From NCBI GenBank assembly GCA_003541985.1, contig DPLM01000347.1:2328-10028 (forward strand): DNA of 7,701 bases. The letters are read 5' to 3'. A model generated the notes under the pieces. The model was not told the origin of the DNA. It saw only the letters and a list, made by a program, of their open reading frames with translations, and searched no databases. Positions 6,105-7,701 of this stretch are shown here, piece after piece. Source of the DNA: Deltaproteobacteria bacterium (GTDB taxonomy: Bacteria; SAR324; NAC60-12). Within the stretch, counting starts at the first letter, position 1, and every line of letters begins with the position of its first letter. The translations under genes and the position numbers were made by a program.

Positions 6105-7067
6105 ATGTCTCGTCCTTCCATACTCCAAAAAATTGCTACCTCCGTAGCTGTGGCAACACCTGCACCCGTCGCAAGAAAGGTGAGAGGGCTATCAGACCGA
6201 GCCATTACCTGGCTCTTCGTAACTCCAACTATTCTACTGCTGTTGGTTATCAACATTTTCCCGTTGATCTGGACCATTCAATTATCCTTCACTAATTACA
6301 AAGCTAACCGTGCAGCACGTGGTGAGAAGTTCATTGGGCTAAGAAACTACGAGCGTGTGCTGGGTGATGCAGATATCTGGATCACCCTGCAAACGACTGC
6401 ACATTTTCTGATTTGGACGATGCTGCTACAGGTGCTCCTTGGCTTTGGTCTGGCTTGGCTGTTGAACAAACAATTCAAAGGACACTCTTTCTGGACCACG
6501 CTGATCCTATTGCCGATGATGCTTTCACCAGCTGTAGTGGGCAATTTCTGGCGTTTCCTCTATCAACCTCAGATTGGGCTTTTCAACTATATCATCGCCT
6601 TCTTCACAGGTGCAGACCCCTCCTCATTCCAGATGCTTGGAGATGTTAATTTGGCGCCCTGGTCCATAGTAATCGTTGATACCTGGATGTGGACGCCATA
6701 CATCATGCTGATTTGCTTGGCTGGATTGCGATCAATTCCCGATTACATCTATGAGGCGGCTGAGGTCGATCGAGCCTCAAAGTGGCGTCAATTCTGGTCG
6801 ATTACAGTTCCAATGGTTTTGCCTTTCTTGATGTTGGCTGTGTTGTTTCGAGCCATTGAGAACTTCAAGATGTTTGACCTTGTGGTGGAATTGACCAACG
6901 GTGGTCCTGGATCAGTAACTGAACTAGCTTCAATCAACTTGAAGCGGGAAGCCTTTGAGAAGTGGCGGACTGGCTATTCTTCTGCTTTTGCCATTATTCT
7001 TTTTGTGACAGTCTTTGGCGTGGCCAATATCTATGTCAAAGCTCTTAATGCGGTGAAGCAACGATGA
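6105..7067 (+). CDS. sugar ABC transporter permease, MalF/UgpA type
   Basis: Inner-membrane permease subunit of a carbohydrate ABC importer (320 residues), partner of the next gene's product. About six hydrophobic segments can be seen: roughly 34-56, 98-120, 130-150, 187-208, 234-255 and 290-312. The N-terminal cytoplasmic stretch is basic with a run of small residues. The cytoplasmic EAA loop that contacts the ATPase is at 217-240, reading EAAEVDRASKWRQFW then ITVPMVLP. The usual glycine of EAA---DG is Arg here. NGGPG (265-269) is another family-typical motif. The start ATG at 6105 follows GGAG (6097-6100) by four bases. The 3' end overlaps the next permease gene by four bases (ATGA), indicating translational coupling. 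The gene lies 71 bp after the binding-protein gene, separated by a hairpin. Confidence 0.94.
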   Translation: MSRPSILQKIATSVAVATPAPVARKVRGLSDRAITWLFVTPTILLLLVINIFPLIWTIQLSFTNYKANRAARGEKFIGLRNYERVLGDADIWITLQTTAHFLIWTMLLQVLLGFGLAWLLNKQFKGHSFWTTLILLPMMLSPAVVGNFWRFLYQPQIGLFNYIIAFFTGADPSSFQMLGDVNLAPWSIVIVDTWMWTPYIMLICLAGLRSIPDYIYEAAEVDRASKWRQFWSITVPMVLPFLMLAVLFRAIENFKMFDLVVELTNGGPGSVTELASINLKREAFEKWRTGYSSAFAIILFVTVFGVANIYVKALNAVKQR

Positions 7068-7701
7068 GTTCCGTACTTCCACACGAAAAGCCTTGGGGGA
7101 AGCGACTAGCTGCTGGGTTAGTCATTGTGTATGCATTGGTCAGTATCATTCCGCTGATTTGGATCTTCCTAACTGGCTTCAAGTCACCACAGGATTCGAT
7201 CAGCTACCCTCCAAAGATGCTGTTCTCCCCAACCATGGAAGGCTATGTTAACGTCTTCACCACTCGTACTCGGCAAACTCCAGAGTACATGGAAACATTG
7301 CCGCCTCCGGAAACTTGGTACGATGAGTTGGTTCGTTCGCGAAGTATGGTGATCGCAGGACCTTCCAAGTTTGGGCAACGCTTTTTGAATTCCATTATCA
7401 TCGGCTTCGGTTCTACATTTCTTTCGGTCTTTTTGGGAACCCTAGCGGCCTATGCCTTCTCGCGATTTAGGATTCCGCTTAAAGACGACCTGATGTTTTT
7501 CATCCTTTCCACCCGGATGATGCCTCCAATTGCTGTGGCTATTCCCATTTTCCTGATGTACCGCGAGCTAGGCTTGGCAGATACACACTTAGGAATGATA
7601 CTACTCTATACGGCTGTCAACATCTCCTTGGCAGTCTGGCTTCTGAAGGGCTTCATTGATGAGATTCCACGGGAATATGAAGAAGCCGCAATGATTGATG
7701 G
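7064..7701 (+). CDS. sugar ABC transporter permease, MalG/UgpE type, 3' end outside window
   Basis: Second inner-membrane permease subunit. The frame starts at an ATG overlapping the upstream stop (ATGA) and stays open for 212 codons to the window edge. MalG-type permeases usually have about 280-300 residues, so roughly a quarter to a third is missing. The first membrane segment is at about 14-38 (ending PLIWIFLTGFKSPQD). Further segments are at about 108-133 (followed by AYAFSRFRIP), 142-165 and 177-197. The EAA loop begins with IPREYEEAAMID at 201-212 and is cut by the window edge. Between the first and second segments is an unusually long hydrophilic stretch (about 40-107), presumably periplasmic, containing QTPEYMETLPPPETWYDELV. 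The ATP-binding subunit is not seen and should lie to the right if the operon is complete. Confidence 0.94.
   Translation, partial: MSSVLPHEKPWGKRLAAGLVIVYALVSIIPLIWIFLTGFKSPQDSISYPPKMLFSPTMEGYVNVFTTRTRQTPEYMETLPPPETWYDELVRSRSMVIAGPSKFGQRFLNSIIIGFGSTFLSVFLGTLAAYAFSRFRIPLKDDLMFFILSTRMMPPIAVAIPIFLMYRELGLADTHLGMILLYTAVNISLAVWLLKGFIDEIPREYEEAAMID

Overview
The window looks like ordinary chromosomal DNA of a Gram-negative bacterium, probably a proteobacterium. The reasons are a class I PurE, a RarA/MgsA-type AAA+ protein, a solute-binding protein with a cleavable Sec signal (periplasmic rather than lipoprotein type), and Shine-Dalgarno sites of the GGAG/AGAGG type. The sugar-pathway proteins resemble, from memory, families common in Alphaproteobacteria such as Rhizobiales. 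No 16S or other decisive marker is present, so the genus is left open. No RNA genes, insertion sequences, CRISPR arrays or phage genes were seen.

Layout. Positions 1-1767 are on the minus strand and hold housekeeping genes: rarA (517-1767), followed 66 bp downstream by purE, which starts at 450 and runs off the left edge. A 183-bp divergent intergenic region (1768-1950) separates these from a plus-strand run that fills the rest of the window. That run comprises a TIM-barrel sugar phosphate isomerase/epimerase (1951-3006), a 292-bp spacer (3007-3298), a Gfo/Idh/MocA-type NAD(P)-dependent oxidoreductase (3299-4477), and a 215-bp spacer with palindromic sequences (4478-4692). It continues with a periplasmic sugar-binding protein (4693-6033), a spacer containing a long hairpin (6034-6104), a MalF/UgpA-like permease (6105-7067), and a MalG/UgpE-like permease that starts at 7064 and runs off the right edge.

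How the plus-strand genes may work together. This is the layout of a carbohydrate or polyol uptake-and-catabolism locus: binding protein plus two permeases import a sugar, the Gfo/Idh/MocA enzyme oxidises or reduces a hydroxyl/keto position, and the isomerase/epimerase rearranges the product. The ATPase subunit is not in the window and would be expected further right. The substrate cannot be read from the sequence.

Most notable observation. The spacer between the isomerase and the dehydrogenase is not empty. In one plus-strand frame it carries about 60 codons that read as the C-terminal end of a cation diffusion facilitator (CDF/CzcD-type) metal transporter (motifs GLLKDS, HDLHVWPLSTSE, HLV). 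The fragment lacks its N-terminal membrane domain and has an in-frame TAG exactly where a Trp is commonly seen in this family. It is best explained as a gene relic left by an earlier rearrangement. Other points of interest are a strong hairpin between the binding-protein and permease genes and a near-perfect 16-bp palindrome with central CG (LacI-family style) upstream of the binding-protein gene.
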